Origin: Chromera velia
Lineage: Eukaryota; Sar; Chromeraceae
Reading direction: 5' to 3'
Assembly (NCBI GenBank): GCA_018398765.1
Contig: JAHBMJ010004425.1
Location: forward strand, 47,864-70,952
Length of the DNA: 23,089 nt
The notes under the pieces are model-generated. The model saw only the letters and a list, made by a program, of their open reading frames with translations. It did not search any database and was not told the origin of the DNA. Below are positions 9,175 through 17,803 of this stretch, in pieces. Made by a program: the position numbers and the translations under genes. Each line of letters opens with the position of its first letter. Within the stretch, counting starts at the first letter, position 1.

Positions 9175-10716
9175 ATGCTGCGGAAAGGTCTGGACGTCCT
9201 CGCAGCCTCGTCGGCTTCTGCTTCGGCTGCAGCAGCAAGCTCCTTGGCTGCTCGGTGCCCTCCTTGCGTGCCGCTCTCTCGATTTCTTCATTCAAGCACT
9301 CAAACAGCCACATCCACGGAGGTTCAAAAAATCCCGCAGCGGAAGTTCATGGGCAGCTTTGTGGTAGACGGGAAGATCTACCCCGCACAGAAATGTTCTA
9401 GCGTCCATCCGTTGAGGCTGATGGAATGGTCTGTGCAGATGCAGATGCGGTCTCAAATGGAAAAGGAAAAGGAAAGGGGAGGCTCGTCCTCCTCCTCGAG
9501 TTCCAGTTCTTCTTCTTCTTCTGCCTCAGTATCAGAATCTTCCAGATTCTCTGAGGATGATTCCGGGTCTCTCTTCTCGACGCTGTCTGGAGACTTCAGG
9601 AGGACAGGCGGGGTGCTGCTGCCTGTGCACTGGGCTGAGCTGGATGACTCAATACGGCAGCGACAGCAGCAGCAGGTGGGCGCACGTGCAGGCTCCCTCC
9701 CGGACCTACCTAGGAGAGCATGGTTTCTTTCCCTCCTCCTGATTCCTGAAGAATGATCGAATGGTTCCATCGATACGCACAGCTCTGTGGGCTCTGACTG
9801 AATGTTGCCTCACATATTCACTCACACGCTCTTTCGATCAGCAATAAGCATCCAGACGCCCCCCACATACAAAAGAGCCACGCACTCACTTGACTGATCC
9901 ATCCTGATCCATCCACAGAAGGTGCGGCCATCTTTCCGTCCATCTTTCTGCCCACGTGGTTTGAGTGACTCGGTGGTTCTTTCTTTTGTGTTTCTTTTTT
10001 TGTCTGCTGTCCGTCTACATGAAAAGAAGGGAGGAGAAAGAAAGAGAAACGTCTGGTTTGCCTGTCTGTCTGTCTCTATGTGTCGCTATTTCTCTGCCCA
10101 TCTGTGCACTGCCTTTTTACCTACATCGATTCATCCAATGGGAGGTTCGTCTCTGTACATACACCTTCGCAGTCCTTGCTGCTCTCTCTTGCCTTTCGCT
10201 GCTTCGGCTCTTCCACCCATCTGCACGTGTGAGAGTCCCGCATGCGTGCAAACTTCCCCCCATTGCTCATTGAACCCATTCAAGCAAACGTCCTTCCTCC
10301 CTCCCTCCCTGCTGAGAATCTGTATAACTGAAGGAAAATTCACTTCTTCCTTCGAGGAGGGAGGGAGAGAGGGGGGATGCTCTCTATTCCTTTTCGGTCG
10401 CTCTTGTGGATTTATATTTCTGTTTCACTTCATGTTCTCTTTCCTCCCCCCTCCTGCTCCCGCCCCCTGCGTGTGTGTGCAGGATGAGCTTAGGCGTCAA
10501 CGGGCGGCCCAGAGAGAGGAAGGGGAAGAGCAGTCAGACGAGAGGTGTCCTGACTCTAATGCGTCGGGGAGAGAGTCAGAGACAGAGACAGAGACGGGGA
10601 TAGAGAGGGAGAGAGAGACAGAAATGATGTGCCGCCCGATGGGAAAGAGAAGCTGGATCAACAGGCGCAAAAAGATGAAGAGAATGGGCCATCGCGTCTC
10701 GTTGAGGTACAGATAG
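9175..10716 (+). CDS. Putative mitochondrial protein with strongly basic C-terminus (possibly mitoribosomal, mS38/DUF1713-like), 2 exons, 244 aa
   Basis: Exons 9175-9675 and 10483-10716; donor gtgggc, acceptor gtgtgtgcag, phase 0. The first ATG is 9175; the frame is open slightly upstream but without another ATG. Residues 1 to about 45 look like a mitochondrial presequence: MLRKGLDVL, then Ala/Ser-rich with Arg and no acids, ending PLSRFLHSSTQ. A compact segment with RKFMGSFVVDGKIYPAQKC follows, then a poly-Ser region and a Glu/Arg-rich low-complexity linker in exon 2. The last residues, GKRSWINRRKKMKRMGHRV and a few more, are a dense basic tail. A short basic tail with RKKM on a mitochondrial precursor resembles the mS38 (AURKAIP1/Cox24) family, but the match is short. 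A gtacag donor at the end of LR could extend the gene; I keep the simple TAG stop. Confidence 0.55.
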
Positions 10717-11985
10717 CACATGAAGACACAGGTAGATTGATTTGCATAGAGAAAGAGTGACATACAGATCGCCAGACGTCATGCATGACATGGTAGACCG
10801 ACCAAGCAATTCAGAAGAGAACGAACGAATTCAGTGCCCCACCCCCTTTCAACTTGTATGAACGGACGCTGGATGGATGGACGGAAAGATGAACGGACAT
10901 GTATTGGCAGAAAAGGAAAAGGAAGGAATAAGTACGATTCGATCAAGCAGATTTTTTCCTTGCTTGCTTGTTTGCTTTTCGTCGCGCTGACTTCCCTCCC
11001 CCTGCTGCTCCTGCTCCTCTCTGTTGCTGTGTCACTTTCTTCTTGTGCTTGTCTTCGGAGCAAAGAGGGAAGAAAAGACAAAAAGAAAGGAGAAAAGGAG
11101 CTTACTGAAGAAGCAGAAAAACAAACAAGAAGAAAAGGAAAAAGAACGAAAAGGAAGATGACGGAGGAGACGACGACTCGACCCGGCAGGCAAGCGAGCT
11201 GAGGTCGTCCGTCTGTTTGTCTGTGTGTTTGTTTGACTTCTTGTTTGTTTGGTTGGTTGCTTGCGCGTTCCCTGTCATCACTCAGTCCTGTAGTTACTCT
11301 TCCTTGCAATCACTCTGCCACATGAACAGGCAAGCAGCCTGACTCTTTCTCTCTCTGCCTGACCTGCAACTGTGCTGCACGCAAAGTGTGGCTCGATCGA
11401 CTTCTCTCTGGTAGAAGTTCTGTTAATTGTCTTTTCAAATTGGGGAAGGAAAGGGAGGGGAGGGGAGAGGAACGGAAGGCGGGAGCCTTGCAAGATCGGT
11501 CCGTTCTTCCTGAGGGCTGCCCCCCTCCACACTCACAGACAGGCAGACAGGCACGCAGGTTGAAGGAAGGAAGGGAGTTTTCCTCCCACCACCAAGAGGA
11601 CCAGTGCGCAGTGAAAGGAAAGAAAAGAGACATGCAAGCAAGGGCCTAAGGGTCTATCCGTGTCTATGTATGTGCAGCAGAAGGACGGGCGGGCCGGGGC
11701 CTGTCTGGACTGTCTTCTGCCTGCCTGAAGAAAGGGAGAAGGGCAAAAAGGGATAGGAGAAAAGGGGGGGGGGGGGCAGAAACCGACTTGTCTGTCGGTG
11801 ACGCCAGACGAGAGAGACGAGACTAGCCAGGCGTAGAAAGAAAGCGACAGACAGAAACGAGAGGGGTGAGAGAGAGGGACTTGTTCTTCCTTTATTTTTT
11901 CCTTCTTTTCTGTTTATTTTAGCCTCCGTCCTTTTGTCTGTCATTCCGTCGAGCTGACCGTATTGTCTGATCCGGCAGGAATGAC

Positions 11986-12070
<85 letters not shown>

Positions 12071-12260
12071 TGTGTGTTCAAAAAGAGGAGAGAGGCAGAG
12101 AAAGACTGATCGATTGATCGATCTCGATCGATCTTGTAATTTAAGTAGACTTGCTGCGAATGTTTGTCCGCAACTTCTCTTCCTGTTTTAAATTTGTCTC
12201 TTTTCCATTCGTGCCCTCTCCGCTCATCTGCATGCATGTTCTCTGGCTCTGTACCGACAG
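10717..12260. other. Intergenic, low-complexity DNA
   Basis: No recognisable exon. It holds purine/pyrimidine-biased stretches (about 11050-11200 and 11440-11620), a G run at 11765-11776, and a CT-then-TG compound microsatellite at about 11985-12077. The open frames are Lys/Arg/Glu on one strand and Ser/Phe/Leu on the other, as expected from base bias. Confidence 0.55.
12108..12133. repeat. GATC/ATCGAT-rich palindromic cluster
   Basis: Five GATC sites within 26 bp, made of overlapping self-complementary words. It lies about 30 bp after the TG microsatellite. Confidence 0.8.
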
Positions 12261-12425
12261 GTCGAGATGATCCTGGAGAAGGGAGGGAAGGCAGAGAGGT
12301 GCCTGAAATTCTTTCCTTAATTCTCTCTCTCTCTCTTTCTCTCTCTCTTCAGACGGCTCTCGATCGACGGATTGTTTTTTCCTTAATTCCAACTGATGCA
12401 ACCCGCCTGATCGAATGGCATCGAG
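12261..12425 (+). other. Two exon-like segments of an unidentified gene (12261-12298 and 12353-12425)
   Basis: The first segment follows ccgacag and reads VEMILEKGGKAER before a gtgcct donor. The second follows a long CT tract ending cag and reads TALDRRIVFSLIPTDATRL and onward to a gtgggg donor. Both read like protein and have splice-like ends, but joined directly their phases disagree (joining leads to a stop), so they are not proven parts of one gene. No family recognised. Confidence 0.2.
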
Positions 12426-12925
12426 GTGGGGGGGGACTGTGGAAACGATCGAGGGAGCTTGCTTAATTGCGATTTGAACTCTAGTTGACCGACCTGCATG
12501 CGCTGCATGAATAACTTGGGGGGGAGGGGGAGGGTATGTGACGGTCATGCAAGGGAATCCCTGATCAGGTGCTTCAGGGTAAGTGCCAAAGTCCGCATCT
12601 GTTTGAGTTCAGGGTAAGGTTGAATTCGATAATTAAGGAATTCGAGCGATATTCCGATATTGATATGCGCCGTGCATTATGCTGTTAAAAGGAATGACTA
12701 AAGTGGAGGGAGTTAGGGCTAGCTAGGGAAGGAGAAAGACTATGCACTCGATGCGTTAATTCTTGTAAGCAGGTTGTAAGTGCCGTTGCAACTGAGCTAG
12801 CTCCTGTTTATTTTTACCATATTATTTTACGTAAAATTTAAATTTGTATAATATTGTAGTGTTTGAATGATTTGTGCTTAACTTTTCCTCCCTATCATTG
12901 GGCCATCAACCCTAATGTCAACCCT

Positions 12926-12927
<2 letters not shown>

Positions 12928-12958
<31 letters not shown>
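12928..12958. repeat. Homopolymer run of 31 C
   Basis: An unbroken C tract followed by gccccctcc, in otherwise AT-rich DNA. The complementary G run could form G-quadruplexes. The exact count may be affected by sequencing or assembly. Confidence 0.9.
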
Positions 12959-12959
<1 letters not shown>

Positions 12960-13312
12960 CCCCCTCCAAAACCTTTTTGGGGGCCGGGAAATTATGGCTA
13001 AAAATGAATATATAGACATAGTGTTTTTTCTTTTTTAATTTAAATTTTAAATGTACGATGTCTTTTTCCATTTTTGAATGCCTCTACTTATGCAATGTAA
13101 TATGCATGACAAAAGATAATTTAAGATATTTCCCTTTCTACAGACTGTCAGGCCTTTGCAACCTACAGTGGCTTTTGGCAGCCTTTTGTCACGGTGCCAC
13201 CTTCATCGGCCGGTGTAAGCCCATGCATATCTAGCCTAGTATTTAATAGCCTGAGTGTCAGTGGACCACAAAGATTCCTGGAATACAAATCATGCATATC
13301 GTATATATCTTA

Positions 13313-13564
13313 ACGTAGCGTTGTGAAGGTCTAACAAACAGTTGTGTCAGGATAAAATGAAGTACGCGCACATAACGTGTGTAGGGCGTATGCATGTATG
13401 CTGCATGGCCGGGAATTAATTGTGCAGCATGCAGTCTCAATGAAGACATCGGTTGTTTGTCTTATAGAATAGAGATAGCAGAACTACTCATGCATGACAG
13501 AACCTTTATCCGTATGTAGGAGCTGATCCTAGCTACGACTAGCTGAGGGCCTACATCCCTACGT
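13313..13564 (+). repeat. Left (5') LTR
   Basis: 252 bp, 96% identical to the right copy. It contains a TA-rich block (ggataaaatg) that could serve as a TATA-like element, but no defined promoter can be assigned by eye. Confidence 0.65.
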
Positions 13565-13577
13565 GGTAGCGAGAGCC
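13564..13577 (+). other. Candidate primer-binding site (PBS)
   Basis: TGGTAGCGAGAGCC begins at the last base of the left LTR. Its complement ends ...CGCTACCA, the form of a tRNA 3' end (acceptor strand, discriminator A, CCA). It resembles initiator-Met-tRNA primer sites of other LTR elements (TGGTA-C-GAG type). The matching host tRNA is not in this window. Confidence 0.5.
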
Positions 13578-13757
13578 TGAACTGGCCTCAGTGGGTTTGT
13601 ATGCTCTCGTTTCATCGATTGAACATGTGAACAGTCCATCTTCTGCTGTACGAGTGCAAAGTTACGGATTAACTTTTGTTGCCTGCACGCAGCCACATCT
13701 TGAAGTCCGTAATCAGTAGAGAACTACGTCTTTCTTTTTCCTTGAAAGTTTATTTTG

Positions 13758-14486
13758 ATGTCGGTGCCTGATCGCTTCGTGGAGTTCGTTCTTGCTGTCG
13801 AAAGACTCGAGAAATTCAAGCATGTCTCTTTTCTCGAAGTACACAAGAACGGTCAATCCCTTCTCAACGAAGGAAAAGAACTTGCAGAAAAGCTCTTTGT
13901 TGCTGCAAGGGGCAACTTAGAGACTCTGCAGTCCCGGCAGAAGCCCAACTTTTCCGTTCCAACAACACCGCCCTCCACCAATACAGAAGGTGTCACGAAG
14001 AAGAAGACTCGCAGAAGCAAAAGGATGACGGGAAGAGCCTGGGCCCGCAAGCAATCAAGCAAGACGAATGAAGAGAATGCACTAAAGTTGATGACATCTT
14101 CGGGGAAGAAAAACAAAAGTGCAGATCGTCTGTCCGCATTGCCATCATCGCAGGCAGATGGAAAGAAAGAGAAGAGCCCATACAGAGGAAGTAGGTGGAG
14201 GCTTGTGGCGTCCGTTCCTGATACCCCACCCAGTCAGGAAGAGTATGTTGAGACAGAAGTGAGTGGTCTGCGTACTCTGCCCCCAAGAACATTCGTAGGA
14301 GCATCAGGGAATAGCAGAGGAGAAGTGAGAGAGACAGAAGACCTGTCTTTATACACTGGTCGACCGACAGACCAGGAGGACATGAATATGCACCATCCCG
14401 CAAGTGGAGAGATGCAGCTGGAGATGCAGTCTATGGGTCCGTCTGATTTTCCCCCTATGATTGCTCCAGCCGGGGGACATTTATAG
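13758..14486 (+). CDS. Retroelement ORF, first part (242 aa), possibly Gag-like, unknown family
   Basis: ATG at 13758, about 190 bp after the candidate PBS, to TAG at 14484-14486. The N-terminus (MSVPDRFVEFVLAVERLEKF, residues 1-20) and the next 45 residues look helical. A basic patch follows (KKKTRRSKRMTGRAWARK, about residues 76-93), then a Ser/Pro/Gly-rich hydrophilic region. There is no zinc knuckle, protease or polymerase motif. It is intronless, unlike the host genes nearby. The frame continues open past the TAG into the next part. A structural (Gag-like) role is inferred only from position in the element and basic, helical character. Confidence 0.5.
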   Translation: MSVPDRFVEFVLAVERLEKFKHVSFLEVHKNGQSLLNEGKELAEKLFVAARGNLETLQSRQKPNFSVPTTPPSTNTEGVTKKKTRRSKRMTGRAWARKQSSKTNEENALKLMTSSGKKNKSADRLSALPSSQADGKKEKSPYRGSRWRLVASVPDTPPSQEEYVETEVSGLRTLPPRTFVGASGNSRGEVRETEDLSLYTGRPTDQEDMNMHHPASGEMQLEMQSMGPSDFPPMIAPAGGHL

Positions 14487-15212
14487 AACGAAGAGGTAGT
14501 TCCCATGTTGCTTGGTGTTCTGCACTCCACTTTGCAAACGCAGGAGAAACCAAGAAGAGCCGAAAGGAGGACCGCTAAGCAGCAGAGGAAGAGGAAGAGA
14601 AAGAAAGAAGCTAAACACCAAGCACAGTTGTATGCAATCAGACAAACTCAAACGGGGGATCACCAGACGACCCTTGGTGGTTCCCCTCAGAAGGTAGCTG
14701 TGCAGACGCAGGGGGAGAGCGTTTGTGTGCGTACGGGTTTGCGTAGGGGATCTACAGTGCAGAACGTAATAGGAAGAGCGGCTATCCTTCAAGGCCGTAA
14801 AGAGAGGAAGGAGACGCGAAAAGAGTGGAAGAAGCAAGAGACGCGGAGGGCTGAAATCAAAACAATTCGACAGGAGCAGACAGAGGCGAGAGGTTTTGGC
14901 AATCAGTCAGTGCCTCGCCTTAGAGAACCTTTGCCAGCTTTGGAGACCGCTCCTCGTAGATGTGGCTCCATTCGCCTCCGTGGATGTGTCAAAATGGGAG
15001 GTGTGCGAGAAACAAGGGGGCTTGGGAGTTCCACGCCTCCGCTGAGAAGCGTTGCCCCACCAAGGAGAATCAGCAGCATCCATCAATCCGATCAAGAGTA
15101 CACACCGAACACACAGCACGAAGGGTACAGAGTGGAAGAATTGCCTCCGTCTGTCCAGGCACTTTTCCAAGAATCTTGGGCACGATATACGATGGGAATG
15201 CCCATTTACTGA
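14487..15212 (+). CDS. Retroelement ORF, second part, in the same frame after the TAG; own ATG at 14505 (235 aa)
   Basis: From the codon after TAG the frame is open for 241 codons to TGA at 15210-15212; the first ATG is six codons in, at 14505. The product is very basic at its start (about residues 18-40, KPRRAERRTAKQQRKRKRKK and beyond), with a second Arg/Lys/Glu helix region in the middle and a Pro/Ser-rich C-terminus ending RYTMGMPIY. Such basic stretches would suit nucleic-acid binding, but no family is recognised. It may be expressed by stop-codon readthrough, by reinitiation at 14505, or not at all if the TAG is a mutation. Confidence 0.5.
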   Translation, partial: NEEVVPMLLGVLHSTLQTQEKPRRAERRTAKQQRKRKRKKEAKHQAQLYAIRQTQTGDHQTTLGGSPQKVAVQTQGESVCVRTGLRRGSTVQNVIGRAAILQGRKERKETRKEWKKQETRRAEIKTIRQEQTEARGFGNQSVPRLREPLPALETAPRRCGSIRLRGCVKMGGVRETRGLGSSTPPLRSVAPPRRISSIHQSDQEYTPNTQHEGYRVEELPPSVQALFQESWARYTMGMPIY

Positions 15213-16044
15213 GCAGGAGAGTAAGCAGAAGGCATCGTGCAGGGAAGAGACAATTGATGGGGATGTAACATAGTAAGTGTTACTGATCATGCAGGCATGG
15301 AGACGGCGTGTGTCTCTGTTTAGTCTTGTTGCATAACTGTCCGATCTCGTCTGTTTGCATTCGTTCTTTTCGTTTGAACAGACTGAGTCATCTTGGTCTG
15401 TTTGTCTACCCTGGGGGATCGAATTCTCGCAGTGGTTGTCGTTTGGTTTGATAAGGGAATGTCTGTCTGCGCTCGGCAGGATTTTTTTTTTTCGGTGATC
15501 GTTTCAATTATTGCGTGCTTTTGCTTAGCCGCGGGACGCGGCGTTGGAGGAAGGGGGCACGGTCTAGGTGAGAGGAAGGGAGGAGACAGAAGAGCAGGTG
15601 ACACGCAATAAGAAGAGAAAACATAGAGAGAAAGAGAAGAAGAGTTGACAGTGAGTGACGGCCAGAAAGGGAAGACTCTGTTTGTGCAGCATGATGGCTG
15701 AAATAAGGCAAACATTCAGATCGATCGAAAAAAAGAGAGAACAAGAGTTGAAGTAGGCAGAGGTGACTGCATTGGCTACGGATTAGCCAATCAAAGAAAC
15801 AGTTCATCTTATGTGCTGCTGCATTCCAGGTTCAAATCCTGTGAACGATTCTTCATTCCACTTTTCATGTGAAAAAAGAGAGCCTGCTTTGGAATTAGTC
15901 GTCATATGCCTAATCAGCAGCAAAGGCTGGAAGAGGAAAAAAATGGCTTGAGGTGATTTGCATAGATTCAAGACCGTTCTGTATGGACCGCGCCTTTTTA
16001 AGATCAAATTGCCTCATGCTGATGAAGTGGCGGGACGCCACTCT
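15213..16044 (+). other. Non-coding 3' part of the retroelement
   Basis: About 0.8 kb between the end of the frame and the polypurine tract. It contains an imperfect copy of the 3' PPT region at 15531-15561, purine-rich stretches at about 15560-15640 and 15715-15750, a hairpin (attggcta / tagccaat) near 15770-15790 and a tRNA B-box-like word at 15829-15839. No coding potential is evident. Confidence 0.5.
15531..15561 (+). other. Internal polypurine-tract copy (possible central PPT)
   Basis: This 31-bp stretch matches 16030-16060 at 26 of 31 positions with identical internal spacing. Both share gcgggacgc, then 15 bp from its start GGAGG-AGGGGGCACG. The second copy is the tract in front of the right LTR. 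Confidence 0.45.
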
Positions 16045-16056
16045 GGAGGGAGGGGG
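16045..16056 (+). other. 3' polypurine tract (PPT)
   Basis: GGAGGGAGGGGG, 12 purines, ends one base before the right LTR (16058). In LTR retrotransposons such a tract primes plus-strand DNA synthesis at this position. Confidence 0.55.
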
Positions 16057-16057
16057 C

Positions 16058-16309
16058 ACGTAGCGTTGTGAAGGTCTAACAAGCAGTTGTGTCAGGATAA
16101 AATGAAGTACACGCACATAACGTGCGTAGGGCGCATGTATACATACTGCATGGCCGGGAATTAATTGTGCAGCATGCAGTCTCAATGAAGATATCGGTTG
16201 TTTGTCTTATAGAATAGAGATAGCAGAACTACTCATGCATGACAGAACCTTTATCCGTATGTAAGAGCTGATCCTAGCTACGACTAGCTGAGGGCCTACA
16301 TCCCTACGT
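16058..16309 (+). repeat. Right (3') LTR
   Basis: 252 bp, same ends and length as the left copy, with 10 transition differences. It is followed by CTTG and then AT-rich DNA. Confidence 0.65.
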
Positions 16310-17035
16310 CTTGTCATATCTTAAATTAAAGTCTCGTTTGCATGAGCGCACCTGGTCCATTTAATAAATTAAAAAAGAATTAGAACTAGAATTAGAAATA
16401 TAGTTAAAAATTATGAAATTTAAACATATCGCTAGACATATCGAGAAAAGTTTAAAATATAGGTGCTAAACCAGCTGTACAGAGAATTTAACCCGCAGCT
16501 TGGGCTGCAGGGCCCGCTGCAGGCTGCGTAAGCCCAGGCCTAGGCGTATAGGCCTAGGCGTAACGCCGCGTAAGCTAGTACGTACGTGAGAATGCGTCCT
16601 GCCATAATGGTAGTAGATAGTAGTATTAAATAATAGCACTATAAGGAAGATAAATATACTAAGATAAATATTTAGCTATTGTACCCTTAATTCACCAAAA
16701 GACGACCAATTAAAGTATTAAAAATTAATCGCCGGCCCAGAAGAATTAAATCTCAAACGGTGAAAGTGTTAGAAAGGGGGTCCTTTCAAACCCTCTCACA
16801 GACGGTGCTTCCTGGGCCTTCCAGTGGCATAATAAGGCATAACCACGATGCAAGCTAGAACACATTAGGACACATCACGATACTTAGGACCAGTCTTAGG
16901 TTCGGTACATAGCAACGTAGAAGAAGTAAAAAGAAGAAAATGCTAAATCCCTAGAAGGTCAATCGATCTATCAAAGGGCTCTCAAACTGTTAGACTGCAA
17001 TCTTGGGACACGGCTAATTAATCTCCAAGATCGAA
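16310..17035. other. AT-rich intergenic DNA with a GC-rich repeat island
   Basis: 16310-16480 and 16600-16770 are strongly AT-rich. Between them, about 16495-16580, is a GC-rich island of short inverted and direct repeats (ctgcag..ctgcag and a 14-bp tandem pair). No coding exon is visible. The mix of isochore-like blocks suggests nested old repeats. Confidence 0.5.
16536..16563. repeat. 14-bp tandem duplication, AGGCCTAGGCGTA(T/A) x2
   Basis: Two adjacent copies differ only in the last base. Each contains the self-complementary words AGGCCT and CCTAGG. Confidence 0.9.
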
Positions 17036-17052
17036 TCACGCGGCCTGCAACT

Positions 17053-17334
17053 CTAGACCTGGCAAGCTGTCGTACAGACTTCCATGGCCTGCTCCATAGA
17101 GTCGGTCCCGGAAGTCACCTGTGTACGCTTGTTTGCTTTGATACTCATGTCGGGCTCCCGGGCGCGAGAATGAGCGAAGGCGTCGCCGCCGCCGCTCGTA
17201 TATATAATGGCGGCGCGCAATATTCTTAATCCTCTCCATTTATCTTTGGTGGGCCAGGGCGAAAGGTCCATATTCTCAAGTCCAGGGAGTTTGACGTCCG
17301 CTACAGAGCTTTCAGATGGCCCTGCAAAGCTTCG
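17053..17334 (-). CDS. Hypothetical exon or small gene
   Basis: On the minus strand a frame opens after cccacgcag (exon start 17334) and runs to TAG at 17055-17053; the first in-frame ATG is 17271. The translation contains SVADVKLPGLENMDLSPW and later GTDSMEQAMEVC, mixed composition without repeats. An overlapping frame (17239-17036) is open too, and a tatatata word at about 17201-17208 raises the chance that this is promoter rather than coding DNA. No family recognised and no partner exon found. Confidence 0.2.
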   Translation of the reverse strand, partial: RSFAGPSESSVADVKLPGLENMDLSPWPTKDKWRGLRILRAAIIYTSGGGDAFAHSRAREPDMSIKANKRTQVTSGTDSMEQAMEVCTTACQV

Positions 17335-17767
17335 CTGCGTGGGATTTAGGCACACAGACAGAAGAGAGAGAGAGACAGAATAGGGAGGAGAAGGTCGGTG
17401 AAGGGAGCTTCAGGTAGGAAGGGGGCCCAAAACTACTCTGAGGGCAACCACGGAGGTGGAAAGGAACAGGACAGATACACTCACGTCAAAAAAAAAACTG
17501 AAAAGAGAGCAAACGTGAAGGGGCCCTCAAAAGACTGGTCGATCAAAGCATACATTAAACCCCAAACAACTCAACTCGCAATGGTTCTCTGAGAGCACAT
17601 CAGTATCGATCGGTCTTTTTTTCATTCAGATCAGATCAGAGGGCGTGTTTCTTTCTGGCCGGCTCTCATTTTTCAAGCTTGAAGCGCAAATCTGGGGAGG
17701 AAAGGCATCTTTCTTCCTCTCTTTCCTTGAAGAAACCCGGTACTGAAAGAGGAGCAGGATTTTTTGA

Positions 17768-17803
<36 letters not shown>

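Larger units (their letters stand above)
13313..16309 (+). mobile_element. Non-autonomous LTR retrotransposon-like element, 2997 bp
   Basis: Seen: two 252-bp direct repeats (13313-13564 and 16058-16309), equal in length and differing at 10 sites without indels; each starts ACGTAG and ends CTACGT, a short inverted pair as at LTR ends. A PBS-like sequence starts at the end of the left repeat, and a purine tract ends one base before the right repeat. Between them is one long intronless frame with an internal TAG. Known: this order (LTR, PBS, coding, PPT, LTR) defines LTR retrotransposons. Absent: any reverse transcriptase, RNase H, integrase or protease motif, so it would need proteins from another element. 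Flanking bases CTTA (left) and CTTG (right) could be a 4-bp target duplication with one change. LTR ends are not the usual TG..CA, which is the main reservation. An alternative is two independent copies of a 252-bp repeat. Confidence 0.6.

Noticed and set aside
10834-11202. Plus-strand 122-codon open frame, Lys/Arg/Glu-rich C-terminal half
   Set aside because: It comes from a purine-rich tract; the opposite strand is equally open with Ser/Phe/Leu, and no conserved block is visible.
15829-15839. GGTTCAAATCC, a perfect tRNA B-box-like word
   Set aside because: No A box, no anticodon arm and no acceptor-stem complement are found at the right distance, so no tRNA; a tRNA-derived SINE relic cannot be excluded.
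13313-16309. Composite DNA transposon or MITE pair explanation of the 252-bp repeats
   Set aside because: The repeats are direct and flank a PBS-like site and a polypurine tract, which a MITE pair would not predict. Terminal inverted similarity is short (6 perfect bases). Kept as the main alternative.
17398-17592. Plus-strand 64-codon frame
   Set aside because: No ATG at its start, low-complexity Lys/Gly-rich composition, no splice partner.
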